Of a DNA stretch of 64,000 nt, positions 21,074 to 30,459 are shown one piece after another. Position 1 is the stretch's first letter. Every line of letters begins with the position of its first letter. The notes beneath the pieces were generated by a model, which saw only the letters and a list, made by a program, of their open reading frames with translations, made no database searches and had not been told where the DNA came from. Both the position numbers and the translations under genes were made by a program. The DNA is from Actinomycetota bacterium (GTDB lineage: Bacteria; Actinomycetota; Acidimicrobiia; Acidimicrobiales; Aldehydirespiratoraceae): positions 87,798-151,797 of the forward strand of contig JAPOHW010000007.1 of NCBI GenBank assembly GCA_029979265.1, written 5' to 3'.

Positions 21074-21850
21074 TTAGGCGACGTCGCGTTCGGCGGCCAG
21101 CATCTTCGACCGAAGGTGCAGAACAGCCTTGGTGTGGATCTGACAGACCCGGCTCTCGGTCACGCCGAGAACTCGGCCGATCTCGGCGAGGGTCAGACCT
21201 TCGTAGTAGTAGAGCGTGAGCACGATCTTCTCTCGCTCGGGCATGCGGTTGATCGAGGCTGCGAGGATCTGTCGCATCTCCTCGACCTCGAAGGCGTCGG
21301 TTGGGCCGGCCCGTTGATCGGCGACGGTGTCACCAAGGGAGATGCCCTCACCCTGATCGCCGACCGACAGCATCTCGTCGAGCGCCGCCACGCCGACAAA
21401 ACTGATCTGGCTGAGCATGGTTCGGAGTTGCTTCTCGGTGATCCCCATCTCCTCGGCCAACTCGGCGTCGGTTGCGGCACGGGAATGCTCCGCCTCGAGC
21501 TTGGCCATCGCCTGCTCGAGCTTGCGCGCCTTGGAACGTACCGAGCGGGGCACCCAATCGATCGAACGCAGTTCATCGAGGATTGCGCCTTTGATTCGGG
21601 CGATCGCGTAGGTCTCGAACTTGAAGCCACGCTCAGGATCGAACTTCTCGATCGCGTCGATCAGGCCGAACACACCGAAGCTGGCCAGGTCGGCTTGTTC
21701 AACGTTGCGAGGCAGGCCGACCCCGACTCGACCGGCCACGTACTTGACGAGCGGTGAATACTGCACGATCAGCCGATCGCGGGCGGTTTGCGAACGCGTT
21801 CGTATGAAGTCTGCCCAGAGGCTGTCGACGTCAACGGTTCGCTCGGGCAC
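21074..21850 (-). CDS. whiG: sigma factor of the FliA/WhiG family
   Basis: The 258-residue protein has sigma regions 2 (RDRLIVQYSPLVKYVAGR...DLASFGVFGLIDAIEKFDPERGFKFETYAIARIKGAILDELR), 3 (KLEQAMAKLEAEH...ELAEEMGI) and 4 (LTLYYYEGLTLAEIGRVLGVTESRVCQIHTKAV). The IDWVPRSVR segment is typical of sigma-28/WhiG. It directs RNA polymerase to flagellar or sporulation-type promoters; no flagellar genes are in the window. The GTG at 21850 has AGGA nine bases upstream, overlapping the xerC stop. The symbol is by similarity, and a FliA-type role cannot be excluded. Confidence 0.85.
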   Translation of the reverse strand: MPERTVDVDSLWADFIRTRSQTARDRLIVQYSPLVKYVAGRVGVGLPRNVEQADLASFGVFGLIDAIEKFDPERGFKFETYAIARIKGAILDELRSIDWVPRSVRSKARKLEQAMAKLEAEHSRAATDAELAEEMGITEKQLRTMLSQISFVGVAALDEMLSVGDQGEGISLGDTVADQRAGPTDAFEVEEMRQILAASINRMPEREKIVLTLYYYEGLTLAEIGRVLGVTESRVCQIHTKAVLHLRSKMLAAERDVA

Positions 21851-21858
21851 GGTCGTTC

Positions 21859-22767
21859 CTAGGCGCGGGGGTGGGTCGATCGATGAACGTCTCGCAGGCG
21901 ATCTCGGCTCACACGGGTGTAGATCTGCGTCGTGGCGAGGTCGGCATGTCCGAGCATTTCCTGCACAGAGCGCAAATCGGCGCCACCATCCAAAAGATGA
22001 GTCGCAAACGTATGTCGCAACGCATGAGGGTGCGTCGGCGCGACCGCCCGGCGGTCGATGATTCGCCTCACGTCGCGCGGCGAAAGTGGCCTCCCTGCGC
22101 GGTTGACGAAGAGCGCATCGCCCACATCTCGATCGATGGCGAGCAGTGGCCGGCCCTCGTGCAGCCAGCGATCTACTGCGAGCCGTGCGGCTTCGGAAAC
22201 CGGCACGAGCCGCTCCTTGGCACCTTTCCCCCAGACCGAGACCGTGTCGGACGCGGTGGTGAAGCTGGCGGTCGTGAGGCCGCAAAGTTCGGAGACCCGC
22301 ATCCCGCTTCCGTACAGCAGTTCGACAACAGCTCGGTCACGGAGCTGAATCTCGGTGGGATCGGCCGCAACCTTGGCGTTGCCGCTGACAAGACCGTCGA
22401 GTTCGGCGGCGGTGAGCACTCGGGGCAATGTCGACGTGCCGCGAGGGGCGCTGAGGGTGGCACTCGGGTCGGTGTCGATGATGCCAACCCGGCGACACCA
22501 GTCGAAATACCGTCGGGTGACCGATGCCTTTCGAGCGATCGTGCGTTTCGCATAGCCGCGCTGATCGAGTTCGGCGAGGTAGCGGCGCAGGGTCCGCCGA
22601 TCGACTGCGCGAGGACGGTCGACGCCACACTCGCCGAGCCAGCCGACCAACGCAGCGATGTCTCGGCGGTAGACCTCTCTGGTCGAGTTGGCGACACGAG
22701 TGAGCTGCGCAATCCAGTCGTCGACTTGCCACCCGGCATCAGTGGCCGCCATGGGTACTTCGGCCAT
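21859..22767 (-). CDS. xerC: tyrosine recombinase XerC/XerD
   Basis: The 302-residue protein has the N-terminal SAM-like DNA-binding domain and the catalytic domain with all active residues: R157 (SGMRVSEL), K181 (GKGAKER), H248 and R251 (HALRH), H274 (LGHA) and Y283 (TQIYTRV). It resolves chromosome dimers at dif with a partner. Its place after dprA and before whiG is typical of XerC-like genes in Actinobacteria, but C versus D cannot be settled from sequence alone. It has its own putative promoter. Confidence 0.9.
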   Translation of the reverse strand: MAEVPMAATDAGWQVDDWIAQLTRVANSTREVYRRDIAALVGWLGECGVDRPRAVDRRTLRRYLAELDQRGYAKRTIARKASVTRRYFDWCRRVGIIDTDPSATLSAPRGTSTLPRVLTAAELDGLVSGNAKVAADPTEIQLRDRAVVELLYGSGMRVSELCGLTTASFTTASDTVSVWGKGAKERLVPVSEAARLAVDRWLHEGRPLLAIDRDVGDALFVNRAGRPLSPRDVRRIIDRRAVAPTHPHALRHTFATHLLDGGADLRSVQEMLGHADLATTQIYTRVSRDRLRDVHRSTHPRA

Positions 22768-22773
22768 GGCGTC

Positions 22774-22779
22774 ACTCTA
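22774..22779 (-). promoter_or_regulatory. putative -10 box, leaderless xerC
   Basis: TAGAGT lies at -12 to -7 relative to the xerC ATG at 22767, in the 62-base gap after dprA. No ribosome-binding site is seen. It suggests an internal promoter for xerC-whiG. Confidence 0.4.
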
Positions 22780-22829
22780 GCCCTCCGCGATCGTGAGATC
22801 AGCAAACCGAACGAGCACCGAACGCTCGG

Positions 22830-23930
22830 TCATGCTCGCCGAACACGTGCACCGTCGTCGACAACTGCGCCGGCGACCAGAAGTTCACTGACTGCAGCAA
22901 GCACCTCGCCGACCGCAAGACCGCTGCGAGCGGAAAGTCGATCGATCGACGCCGGGCCGTCGTCACACGCCGACAGGACCCGTGCCGCTGCAGCCGACGG
23001 TGCAGGCGGCACCTCGACCCGATCTCGCCGAGTCTCCCGTTCGACCTGACTCAGCCCGAGGGCGGTGAGGACATCGTCGACAGCCAGAACGGGAGCACAT
23101 CCATCTGCCAGCAAGCTGTTGGTTCCGGCCGCAGCCGGGTTGCGCAACGAGCCTGGCACCGCCATCACCTGACGATCGCGCCGGATTGCTTCGTCGACGG
23201 TGAGCAACGATCCGCCTGCCGCCCGCGACTCGACGACGACCACGATGTCAGCCGCTGCGGCGATGAGACGATTTCGGGCCGGGAAACGCCATGGTGCCGG
23301 AGGCGCAGCCGGCGGTGCTTCTCCGGCAACGGTGCCGGCATCGACCATCCGGTCCCAGAGGCCGAGATGGCGCTTCGGATACACCACATCGGTCCCTCCT
23401 CCGACAAACGCAACCGGCGGCGCAGCATCGGCCAGGAGTGCACCCTCGTGCGCAGCACCGTCGATGCCAAGTGCAAGGCCCGAGACGACGGTCACTCCCG
23501 CCTCGGCGAGTCCGAGTCCGAGTTCGCGGGCGATCTCTCGCCCGGTACCCGATGGTCGCCGAGTGCCGACGATGGCGACGGCGGGAGCTGCTTCATCGAT
23601 CGGACGGCCGCGACGAAACAGCACCGGCGCAGGCACCACATCGTCGGTGAGGAAGGTCGGGTGGGTCGGAAGAGCACTCCACGTGACCTTCGTTCCTGAC
23701 TCGCGCAGCTGCGTGCGGGCAGCGTCCGGGTCGAAGCAGTGCAGACGTGCACGCCACGCAGCCCCGAGCGGCGCCGGAACCCCGTCGGGGAGTCCCCCAG
23801 CACCAACCCACTCGACGGCCCCGATCGGCGTCCGGTCGCTCAGAAGGTTCCGGAGGCGGCGTGGCCCCATCCTTGCCAGACCTGCGAGCGCGACAACGGC
23901 GGCGGAGTCGGACCATCGATGATCACCCAT
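22830..23930 (-). CDS. dprA: DNA-processing protein DprA
   Basis: The 366-residue protein has the DprA Rossmann-like fold: AIVGTRRPSGTG, VVSGLALGIDGAAHEGAL, the VGGGTDVVYP loop, FPARNRLIA and ESRAAGGSLLTVDEA. It loads RecA on incoming single-stranded DNA. A C-terminal winged-helix region follows a linker. The ATG at 23930 overlaps the end of comM by eight bases. comM-dprA is a conserved pair, though competence is not proven. Confidence 0.93.
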   Translation of the reverse strand: MGDHRWSDSAAVVALAGLARMGPRRLRNLLSDRTPIGAVEWVGAGGLPDGVPAPLGAAWRARLHCFDPDAARTQLRESGTKVTWSALPTHPTFLTDDVVPAPVLFRRGRPIDEAAPAVAIVGTRRPSGTGREIARELGLGLAEAGVTVVSGLALGIDGAAHEGALLADAAPPVAFVGGGTDVVYPKRHLGLWDRMVDAGTVAGEAPPAAPPAPWRFPARNRLIAAAADIVVVVESRAAGGSLLTVDEAIRRDRQVMAVPGSLRNPAAAGTNSLLADGCAPVLAVDDVLTALGLSQVERETRRDRVEVPPAPSAAAARVLSACDDGPASIDRLSARSGLAVGEVLAAVSELLVAGAVVDDGARVRRA

Positions 23931-25419
23931 CGGAACCACCGAGTGGGACACGGGCGCGAAAGCCGATGGCCCGCAGCACATCGGCAGGGCGGAGCGAAGG
24001 CCCGCCGTCGTCGAGATCGCGGATCGTTCGTGCGACGCACAGAGTCCGTCGCAAGCCCCGGCCACTGAGCTGACCGTTGAGCAGGGCTTGTTCGAGCACG
24101 TCGCGTGCGTCGGGTTCGAGCGGCGCAGCCTGCTCGAGGCGCTCACCGTGCAGTTCGGCGTTGCAACGCACCCCGCGCTCGCGTGCAAGGCTTCGAACCA
24201 TTGCAACCCGTTCGGCAACAGCACTGGACGGCTCGGCTGCGCCACCGAGAAGGTCACCGGCCTGAGGGCGATCGACGTGGACCATGAGGTCGATGCGGTC
24301 GAGCAATGGCCCGGAAACCCGGCGGGCATAGCGGGCACGGGTATGGGGCGGACAGCGGCACCCGATCTCCCCTCCGACGCCGCAGGGGCACGGGTTCATG
24401 GCGGCCACCAGCAACACTCTGGCGGGTTGCTCGGTGGTACCACCGGCCCGGGCAACCCGTACGACTCCTTCCTCGAGGGGCTGACGGAGTGCGTCGAGCA
24501 CCGACGGTGCAAACTCGCCGAGTTCGTCCAGGAAGAGCACGCCGTTCGAAGCGGCGCTGACTTCACCCGGTCGTGCACTGCCCGAGCCTCCACCGACCAG
24601 AGCGGCCATGGATGCCGAATGATGCGGTGCCCGAAAAGGTGGCTGCCAGACGAGTCCGTGCGGGAGGGACAGGCCTGCCGCACTGTGGACACGCGTGACC
24701 TCCATCGCCTGATCGGGATCGAGGGCCGGAAGCAGGCCCGGAAGGCGCCTGGCCAACATCGTCTTTCCGGCCCCCGGAGGCCCGACGAGCAGCAGATGGT
24801 GCCCGCCGGCGGCAGCGTACTCGAGCGCAAGGCGAGCAGCCGGCTGGCCGCGGACGTCAGCCATGTCGGGCCCCTCGGGCATCGCAGGCGCAACCGGTGA
24901 GGGTGGAGGGTCAGGCCACGGGCAGTGGTCTGCCAGTGAGGCGACGACGTCGGTCAGCGCGCGAACGGGGCAGGCCCGAGCGCCGATCACGAGGCCGACG
25001 ACGTGCGCATCGATCGCTGGCACGAGCACCCGGTCGGCCGGGATTGCGTCGGCGAGGGGCAGCGCTCCGGGCACGGCTCGCACCGAACCGTCGAGACCGA
25101 GTTCGCCGAACGCGCCGAGATCGGAGGTAGCCGGGATCTGGCCGGATGCCATCAACACGCCGATGGCAATCGGCAGGTCGAGACCCGCACCGATCTTGGG
25201 CATCGAACCGGGTGCAAGATTCACAGTGATGCGCTTGACCGGCCATGTACGACCGGAGGAAACGAGGGCGGCCCGGACGCGGTCGCGCGCCTCGCGGCAC
25301 GAGGCATCGGGCAGGCCGACGATGGTGAAGCCCGGGAGTCCGTCGGCCACATGGACCTCGACCGAGACGGGACGGCCGTCGACCCCTACCAGGGTCGCCG
25401 ACGAGATGGTGGCGAGCAT
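23923..25419 (-). CDS. comM: YifB/ComM family Mg-chelatase-like AAA ATPase
   Basis: This 498-residue protein has the ComM N-terminal domain (ISSATLVGVDGRPVSVEV, GLPGFTIVGLPDAS), Walker A GPPGAGKT, the FRAPHHSAS segment, Walker B in LFLDELGEF and the NPCPCG...C-C region with four cysteines. ComM is a helicase that helps branch migration during natural transformation. The ATG at 25419 has GGAGG eight bases upstream. It is translationally coupled to dprA. Confidence 0.93.
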   Translation of the reverse strand: MLATISSATLVGVDGRPVSVEVHVADGLPGFTIVGLPDASCREARDRVRAALVSSGRTWPVKRITVNLAPGSMPKIGAGLDLPIAIGVLMASGQIPATSDLGAFGELGLDGSVRAVPGALPLADAIPADRVLVPAIDAHVVGLVIGARACPVRALTDVVASLADHCPWPDPPPSPVAPAMPEGPDMADVRGQPAARLALEYAAAGGHHLLLVGPPGAGKTMLARRLPGLLPALDPDQAMEVTRVHSAAGLSLPHGLVWQPPFRAPHHSASMAALVGGGSGSARPGEVSAASNGVLFLDELGEFAPSVLDALRQPLEEGVVRVARAGGTTEQPARVLLVAAMNPCPCGVGGEIGCRCPPHTRARYARRVSGPLLDRIDLMVHVDRPQAGDLLGGAAEPSSAVAERVAMVRSLARERGVRCNAELHGERLEQAAPLEPDARDVLEQALLNGQLSGRGLRRTLCVARTIRDLDDGGPSLRPADVLRAIGFRARVPLGGSDG

Positions 25420-25515
25420 GGCGCAACCTCCACACGAGACGGTGAACGGCACCGGTCAGGCCACGGCACGAGCCACGATTCGACACTATCGACCGGGTCC
25501 GACAACCCTGATGCG

Positions 25516-25878
25516 TCAGTCGAGCACCTCGCGGGTGTAGCGAACCACCGCATCGATCTCACCCGACGTCAGGCGACCGTCGAACGACGGCATCGCGTTG
25601 CGCCCGTCGACGATGAGCGCTCGCTGGTCGGCAGGATCGGGGTACTGCTCGACGACGCTGCCGTCGGCGAGCTTCGGCCCGGTGCCACCACCACCATCGG
25701 CCCCATGGCAGTTCGCGCACCGACGCTCATAGATGTCACGCCCGAGCACCAGTTCGGCGTCGAGAGTGCCGCCCGGACCGACTGGCACCTCCGGCACATC
25801 GCCGGCGCAGGCAACGGGCAGTCCCACGACGACACAGAGCACAGCGAAGAGTGATCGACAAGAGGTGGGCGCTCGCAC
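25516..25878 (-). CDS. exported monoheme c-type cytochrome
   Basis: The 120-residue protein starts with a hydrophobic leader containing a lipobox-like LPVAC, so it may be a lipoprotein. One heme-binding CANCH lies near residue 54-58, and the axial methionine is probably in NAMPSF near 95. It is a small class I cytochrome c that would carry electrons at the outer face of the membrane. The GTG start at 25878 faces the small plus-strand genes. No oxidase partner is nearby. Confidence 0.8.
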   Translation of the reverse strand: MRAPTSCRSLFAVLCVVVGLPVACAGDVPEVPVGPGGTLDAELVLGRDIYERRCANCHGADGGGGTGPKLADGSVVEQYPDPADQRALIVDGRNAMPSFDGRLTSGEIDAVVRYTREVLD

Positions 25879-25900
25879 GGCCCTGCACGATACTGAGCAG

Positions 25901-26017
25901 ATGGGAATGGACCCGACTCGGCCGCACCGCAGACGGCCGACCGACTACCTGTACGTCGCTGCCGGTTGCGTTGCGGCCCTGCTGTTGGTGCTCTGGGTCG
26001 TCTTCGGGAGTGTCTGA
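25901..26017 (+). CDS. 38-residue single-span membrane peptide
   Basis: From the ATG at 25901 the peptide has a basic, Pro/Arg-rich start and one hydrophobic span (about residues 18-36). GATACT lies at -12 to -7, and the stop overlaps the next start as TGATG, which supports translation. No family is recognised. It may anchor or accompany the zinc-ribbon-like protein that follows. Confidence 0.5.
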   Translation: MGMDPTRPHRRRPTDYLYVAAGCVAALLLVLWVVFGSV

Positions 26018-26226
26018 TGCTCGACCCCGAAAAGCTCGGCGAACTCGAGATCCGGTTCCTGCAGCCGTATCAGGCCACGAAGACCTACCTCTGCCCCAAC
26101 TGCAACCGAGACATTCCCCCCGGAACCGGCCACTACGCCGTTGTCCCTGTCGAAGCTCCGGACCTGCGTCGGCACTGGCATCGCGGCTGTTGGGACGGCC
26201 GCAAGACCCGCAAGGCAACGCGTTGA
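26017..26226 (+). CDS. small zinc-ribbon-like actinobacterial protein
   Basis: The 69-residue protein has CPNC near residue 26 and a later HWHRGCW, giving a plausible Cys/Cys/His/Cys zinc site. The segment LQPYQATKTYLCPNC..I.PGTGH resembles a small conserved actinobacterial protein often labelled ATP/GTP-binding without evidence. It overlaps the 38-residue gene upstream and converges on the MFS gene with a three-base gap. Function unknown. Confidence 0.7.
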   Translation: MLDPEKLGELEIRFLQPYQATKTYLCPNCNRDIPPGTGHYAVVPVEAPDLRRHWHRGCWDGRKTRKATR

Positions 26227-26229
26227 GCG

Positions 26230-27438
26230 TCAGCGCAGCCGAACGATTGACGGACGCCAGCTGAGCGAGATCGATATCGCAACGGTGCACAACCCGACCA
26301 CGGTCATCGTCTCGGCTGGATCGAACGACAACGCCAACACGCTCGAGGCTGCGGCACCGATCGGGAGACCGCCCATGAAGCCGGTCATCATCAGTCCCAT
26401 GACGCGGCCCATCATCTCTGGCGCCGTCGCCTTCTGGAGGATCGTGCGGTGGCTGGCCATCGCAAGACCGGCATTGACGCCCCACAGCAGCATCACGATC
26501 AGAGCGCTCCGCCAACTCGGGGCCAGACTCAGCGCAAACTGTCCCCCGCCGAGACCGACACCGATGAAGACGGCCACGTTCAGTCCGTGGCGGCCGACCG
26601 GTCGGTTCGCGACATAGAGCGAACTGAGCATCATCCCGATCCCGAACGCCCCCATGACGGCACCTGCGCTTGCAGCTTCTCGACCGAAGTCGCTCTCGAC
26701 GACGCGTGGGACGTTGATCTGGATCACCGAAAACGAACTCCCGAGCACGAGGGAGAGCAGCACCATGGTGCGAACCGGTTCGGTCGACCAGGTATACCGA
26801 AGTCCGGTACGAAGCGCGGCCATGAAACGCTCGGTCGGTGCGGTGTTCTCCGACACCGGAAGGACAACCGGACGCATGAAGACGATCGCCAGGGAGGCGA
26901 GCACGGTCAGCAGCGCAAACCCTCCGGCATCGCCGAACAACTCGATGGCAATCCCGGCGAAGATCACAGCACCGACGTTTGCGGCATTCATCGCGCCGTT
27001 CTGCAGCGCGATCGCGTTGACCAATCGGCCCGGATCGACGAGCAGCGGAACCATGGCGTTCACGTTCGGCGGGTTGATCATGACGGCGGTGCCGACCACC
27101 ACTGCAGCAATACCGGTGACAAGGGGCGTCGCCCAGCCAGCAGCGATCACGACGGTGAACACGGCGAGCAGCACGACGGTGACCGTCGTCCAGGTGGTGA
27201 ACAGCCGCTTGCGGTCGGCTCGGTCGGACCATGTTCCGGCGGCGGCCGAGAACAACATGGCCGGAAGTCCGAGCAGGCCTGCGACGATGCCTTCGGCGGC
27301 CGTCCAGTCGGTGAGGGTGACGACCAGCCACACGAAGGCGAATCGCATGGTGCCGCCGATACCGGCCAGACAGGTCTGCGCCAGCCAGAACCCGCGGAAG
27401 TGGCGGTCGGCCAACAGTGCTCGGGACGGACTGGACAC
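26230..27438 (-). CDS. MFS transporter, EntS-like (MFS_3)
   Basis: The 402-residue protein has about twelve hydrophobic segments and begins ALLADRHFRGFWLAQTCLAGIGG, as in the MFS_3 family. The A-type loop motif appears as GTWSDRADRKRLF between helices 2 and 3. Members export siderophores, macrolides or similar compounds; the substrate cannot be predicted. It starts with GTG at 27438, 18 bases after yraN, and interrupts the usual rplS-yraN-comM order. Confidence 0.85.
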   Translation of the reverse strand: MSSPSRALLADRHFRGFWLAQTCLAGIGGTMRFAFVWLVVTLTDWTAAEGIVAGLLGLPAMLFSAAAGTWSDRADRKRLFTTWTTVTVVLLAVFTVVIAAGWATPLVTGIAAVVVGTAVMINPPNVNAMVPLLVDPGRLVNAIALQNGAMNAANVGAVIFAGIAIELFGDAGGFALLTVLASLAIVFMRPVVLPVSENTAPTERFMAALRTGLRYTWSTEPVRTMVLLSLVLGSSFSVIQINVPRVVESDFGREAASAGAVMGAFGIGMMLSSLYVANRPVGRHGLNVAVFIGVGLGGGQFALSLAPSWRSALIVMLLWGVNAGLAMASHRTILQKATAPEMMGRVMGLMMTGFMGGLPIGAAASSVLALSFDPAETMTVVGLCTVAISISLSWRPSIVRLR

Positions 27439-27456
27439 GCCCCCCGACCTTACGAC

Positions 27457-27813
27457 CTAGAAGGCTGCCTCGATGATCTCGATCGATCCTCCGTTGACGG
27501 TCGCCACGTCGAAGCGGAGTCGGCCTCGTCGGTCGTGGCTGTCCAGCCACGACATCGCGGTTCGGCGCACGAACTGCTGTTTGCGAGCGTCGACCGCCTC
27601 GAAACCGGAACCGAACCGATCGCTCGAACGAGTCTTGACCTCACAGAACACGATCTGATCGCCCTTCGCAACGACGAGATCGAGTTCGCCTCCGCGTACC
27701 CTCCAGTTCTGGTCGAGCACGACATATCCAGCCGCCTCGTACCAGCGCGCGACGCGGCGCTCGCCCCACCGGCCGAGCGCCACCCGGGATTGCCCGTCAT
27801 GTCGTCTGGTCAT
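27457..27813 (-). CDS. yraN: UPF0102 family protein YraN
   Basis: The 118-residue protein has the YraN pattern: LGRWGERRVARWYEAAGYVVLDQNWR, GGELDLVV and FCEVKTRSSDRFG, i.e. the GELD-(E)VK core of an endonuclease-like fold. Its role is not firmly known. The ATG at 27813 is supported by a TACGGT hexamer at -13 to -8. rnhB and lepB, common between rplS and yraN, are absent. Confidence 0.88.
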   Translation of the reverse strand: MTRRHDGQSRVALGRWGERRVARWYEAAGYVVLDQNWRVRGGELDLVVAKGDQIVFCEVKTRSSDRFGSGFEAVDARKQQFVRRTAMSWLDSHDRRGRLRFDVATVNGGSIEIIEAAF

Positions 27814-27820
27814 GAGCGCG

Positions 27821-27826
27821 ACCGTA
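27821..27826 (-). promoter_or_regulatory. putative -10 box, leaderless yraN
   Basis: TACGGT lies at -13 to -8 before the yraN ATG at 27813 and no Shine-Dalgarno sequence is present. Confidence 0.35.
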
Positions 27827-27899
27827 GGGACAGCCTGTGACACGACGTAGTGGCCTGTCGTTCGATGGCACGACCGCACCAACCGGTGCACGACCACGC

Positions 27900-27927
27900 G
27901 CTCGGCTCACCCGGTGGTGAGCCGAGC
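27900..27927 (-). terminator. hairpin terminator after rplS
   Basis: An 11-bp perfect stem (GCTCGGCTCAC / GTGAGCCGAGC) with loop CCGGTG lies just past the rplS stop. No T-run follows, so it would be a hairpin-only terminator of the kind common in high-GC Actinobacteria, or an RNA-stabilising 3' end. Confidence 0.6.
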
Positions 27928-27934
27928 CGGTCGA

Positions 27935-28282
27935 TCAGTTGAAGCGCTTTTCCTTGACCTTCGCAGCCTTGCCGATGCGGTCACGCAGGTAGTAGAGCTT
28001 GGCGCGTCGGACGTCGCCACGAGCGCCCACTTCGATCTTCTCGACGATCGGGGTGTGCAACGGGAAGGTGCGCTCCACCCCGACACCGAAGCTGAGCTTG
28101 CGAACGGTGAACGTTTCGCGAACACCGGCCCCTTGACGGCGGATCACGACGCCTTCGAAGACCTGCGTGCGCTGACGATTCCCCTCGATCACGCGCACGT
28201 GCACCTTGAGCGTGTCGCCTGGTGCGAAATCAGGGATGTCGTCCCGAAGGCTGAGGTTGTCGACGAGATCGGTGGGCTGCAT
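27935..28282 (-). CDS. rplS: 50S ribosomal protein L19
   Basis: The 115-residue protein has the L19 pattern [64 protein letters not shown] TPIVEKIEV and [18 protein letters not shown]19 sits at the subunit interface. It ends the rpsP-khpA-rimM-trmD-rplS set and is followed by a strong hairpin. Confidence 0.96.
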   Translation of the reverse strand: MQPTDLVDNLSLRDDIPDFAPGDTLKVHVRVIEGNRQRTQVFEGVVIRRQGAGVRETFTVRKLSFGVGVERTFPLHTPIVEKIEVGARGDVRRAKLYYLRDRIGKAAKVKEKRFN

Positions 28283-28381
28283 GGCTGCCTCGAAGTGGTG
28301 GTGCGAAGGTACAAGCCGGGGGCCTGGCCCCGGACCGCACGAGTTTACGGCGACAACACCAGACTCCCACCCACCCGTCGG

Positions 28382-29110
28382 TTACGGAAGTTCGATGTCG
28401 AACTCGGCAAGTGCCGCCTGCTCGTCGGCACTCACACCGCCTCGGGCGGCGAGGAGGTCGGGGCGTTCTCGTGCCGTGCGTTCGATCGCCTTGGCGAGAC
28501 GCCATCGGTCGACCTTGCCATGATCACCGGATCGCAAGACGTCGGGAATCTGCCAGCCGCGAAAATCGGCGGGGCGGGTGTAGTGCGGATACTCGAGCAA
28601 ACCGTTCGAGAACGACTCCTCCTCGGTGGAGGTCTCGTTGCCGAGCACGCCGGGAACAAGCCGACCAACCGCTTCGATGACGAGGGCTGCAGCCACCTCT
28701 CCACCGGCGAGCACCACGTCGCCCACCGAGATCTCGCCGTCGCAGAGATGCTCCCGTACCCGTTCGTCGATGCCCTCGTAACGCCCACACAAGAGCGAGA
28801 AGCCATCGAGAGCCGCCAACTCGTGCGCCATGCCCTGGTCGAAGCGCCGACCCGCCGGTGAGAGCGAAAAGAGTGGTCGCGGCGGATCGATAGCCTCCAC
28901 TGCGCCAAACAACGGCTCGGGCTTCATGACCATCCCTGCGCCACCGCCGAACGGAGCATCGTCGACGGTCTGATGGACGTCGGTCGTTGCCATACGAAGA
29001 TCATGGACGCGTATGTCGAGGTGGCCGCCACGTCGACCTCGTCCGATCACCGACTGATCGACGATGTGATCGACCATCTCCGGCAGGATCGAGAACACGT
29101 CGATTCGCAT
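28382..29110 (-). CDS. trmD: tRNA (guanine(37)-N1)-methyltransferase
   Basis: The 242-residue protein has the TrmD trefoil-knot motifs: MRIDVFSILPEM, DDAPFGGGAGMVMKPEP, LLCGRYEGIDERV, ISVGDVVLAGGE, PGVLGN and LEYPHYTRP. It methylates G37 of tRNAs, preventing +1 frameshifts. The ATG at 29110 gives the canonical start and lies 37 bases after rimM. Confidence 0.96.
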   Translation of the reverse strand: MRIDVFSILPEMVDHIVDQSVIGRGRRGGHLDIRVHDLRMATTDVHQTVDDAPFGGGAGMVMKPEPLFGAVEAIDPPRPLFSLSPAGRRFDQGMAHELAALDGFSLLCGRYEGIDERVREHLCDGEISVGDVVLAGGEVAAALVIEAVGRLVPGVLGNETSTEEESFSNGLLEYPHYTRPADFRGWQIPDVLRSGDHGKVDRWRLAKAIERTARERPDLLAARGGVSADEQAALAEFDIELP

Positions 29111-29147
29111 CAGGCCGGCCTCTCGCGGCGCAGCGGGTGACCCAGCA

Positions 29148-29636
29148 TCACTGGCCACCTCCTTCCGGGACATCAGCGTCGAGGTCGAAGAGGCCGGCGG
29201 GCACGTCGACCCGGATCTCCGTTCCGGCGACATGCGAGACGATGAACCGCGCCGGGACGAGCGATCCCGAGTCGAGTTCGAGCAGGTCGGAGGCAGGGTT
29301 GTCGAGGACCTGCACAACCGTGCCTCGGGCGACGCCGTCCTGGTCGACCACGACCGCCCCGATCAGTTCGTGGACCCACAATTCATCGGGATCGTCGATC
29401 GGCGCAGCCGACAGAACCGTGTTGCGGAGCGCCTCGGCCTGGTCGCGGTGATCGACGCCGACAAAGTGCACGAGCCAGCCGCCCTTGTGCGGACGTGCAG
29501 ATCGAACCTCGAGAGGCCCTCGTGTGGACTCGAGTACCGAGCCCGGCGCAAGGCGCTCGACTCGGTTGGAGATGAGCAGCACGCTCACCTCGCCTCGCAC
29601 GCCATGCGGACGGGTGATGCGGCCGACCTCGAGCAC
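29148..29636 (-). CDS. rimM: ribosome maturation factor RimM
   Basis: The 162-residue protein has the RimM start LEVGRITRPHGVRGEVSV, a middle WLVHFVGVDHRDQAEALRN and the PRC-barrel domain with ELIGAVVVDQDG...VPARFIVSHV. It assists 30S head assembly with S19. The GTG at 29636 follows the khpA TGA by one base (TGACGTG). Confidence 0.94.
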   Translation of the reverse strand: MLEVGRITRPHGVRGEVSVLLISNRVERLAPGSVLESTRGPLEVRSARPHKGGWLVHFVGVDHRDQAEALRNTVLSAAPIDDPDELWVHELIGAVVVDQDGVARGTVVQVLDNPASDLLELDSGSLVPARFIVSHVAGTEIRVDVPAGLFDLDADVPEGGGQ

Positions 29637-29637
29637 G

Positions 29638-29886
29638 TCAGTCGACGAACTCGACCTCGATCGAGGTGACCTCGTCATCGACACCGGCGGCACGCACGAC
29701 GGTGCGGATCGCACCGGCAACACGGCCACGCTTGCCGATGACGCGACCCATGTCGCCGTCGCCAACCGTGACGTCGAGGCGGAGGCCGCCGTCGGTCTCG
29801 GACCGTGCAACGCTCACCGCGTCGGGGTTGTCGACCAGCTGTTTCACAACATACTCACAGACCGCAACTGCGGTGTCGGCACTCAC
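29638..29886 (-). CDS. khpA: KH-domain RNA-binding protein KhpA
   Basis: The 82-residue protein is a single KH domain with the GxxG loop ([19 protein letters not shown]). KhpA usually pairs with KhpB/Jag to bind RNA and affects cell division and elongation in Gram-positives. Its GTG overlaps the rpsP stop (GTGA). It lies between rpsP and rimM, its standard position. Confidence 0.93.
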   Translation of the reverse strand: MSADTAVAVCEYVVKQLVDNPDAVSVARSETDGGLRLDVTVGDGDMGRVIGKRGRVAGAIRTVVRAAGVDDEVTSIEVEFVD

Positions 29887-30290
29887 TCGTCGCCCTCGCC
29901 GACTTCGTCGTCGCTCGCCTCGTCGGCATCGCCGTCATGTGCTGCCGAGGCTTCTGCGGCTGCGTCGGCCTCCTTCTCGACCTGCTTCTTGGATTTCCGG
30001 GGAGCGCGCTCCGGCACAGAGGAGTCGACCGCCTCACCGGTGTGCTCGGTCCAGGCGCCGGAAATCTTCAGGAGTTTCTCCACGCGGTCGGTCGGCTGGG
30101 CACCGTGGGAAAGCCAGTGCACGGCCCGTTCGTTGTCGATGTTGATGACCGACGGATCTTGGCGGGGCTCGTAGGTGCCAATGATCTCGATGAACCGGCC
30201 ATTGCGCGGGGAGCGCGAATCGGCGGCGACAACACGGTAGGTGGGCTGCTTTTTCTTGCCCATCCGCATGAGGCGGAGCTTGACGGCCAT
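29883..30290 (-). CDS. rpsP: 30S ribosomal protein S16
   Basis: The first 80 residues are canonical S16 ([40 protein letters not shown]). A 50-residue acidic and Lys/Ala-rich tail extends beyond the normal end, as in many Actinobacteria. It follows ffh after 169 bases, which probably contain a promoter, although no convincing hexamers were found. Confidence 0.95.
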   Translation of the reverse strand: MAVKLRLMRMGKKKQPTYRVVAADSRSPRNGRFIEIIGTYEPRQDPSVINIDNERAVHWLSHGAQPTDRVEKLLKISGAWTEHTGEAVDSSVPERAPRKSKKQVEKEADAAAEASAAHDGDADEASDDEVGEGDE

Positions 30291-30459
30291 GAGGTGAATC
30301 TCTTTTTCTGGGATCGCTGAGTGAAACTTCGTCGCGCCACGGCGGGCCGAGACAACCCGACTATTCAATCCGAAGCAGCGGCCCGAACCAACCTGCTGCG
30401 AGGGACGGCTGACCTGGCCGGCTCTACCAGTCGCCCGATTGCGCCGGCGAGACGTCGGC

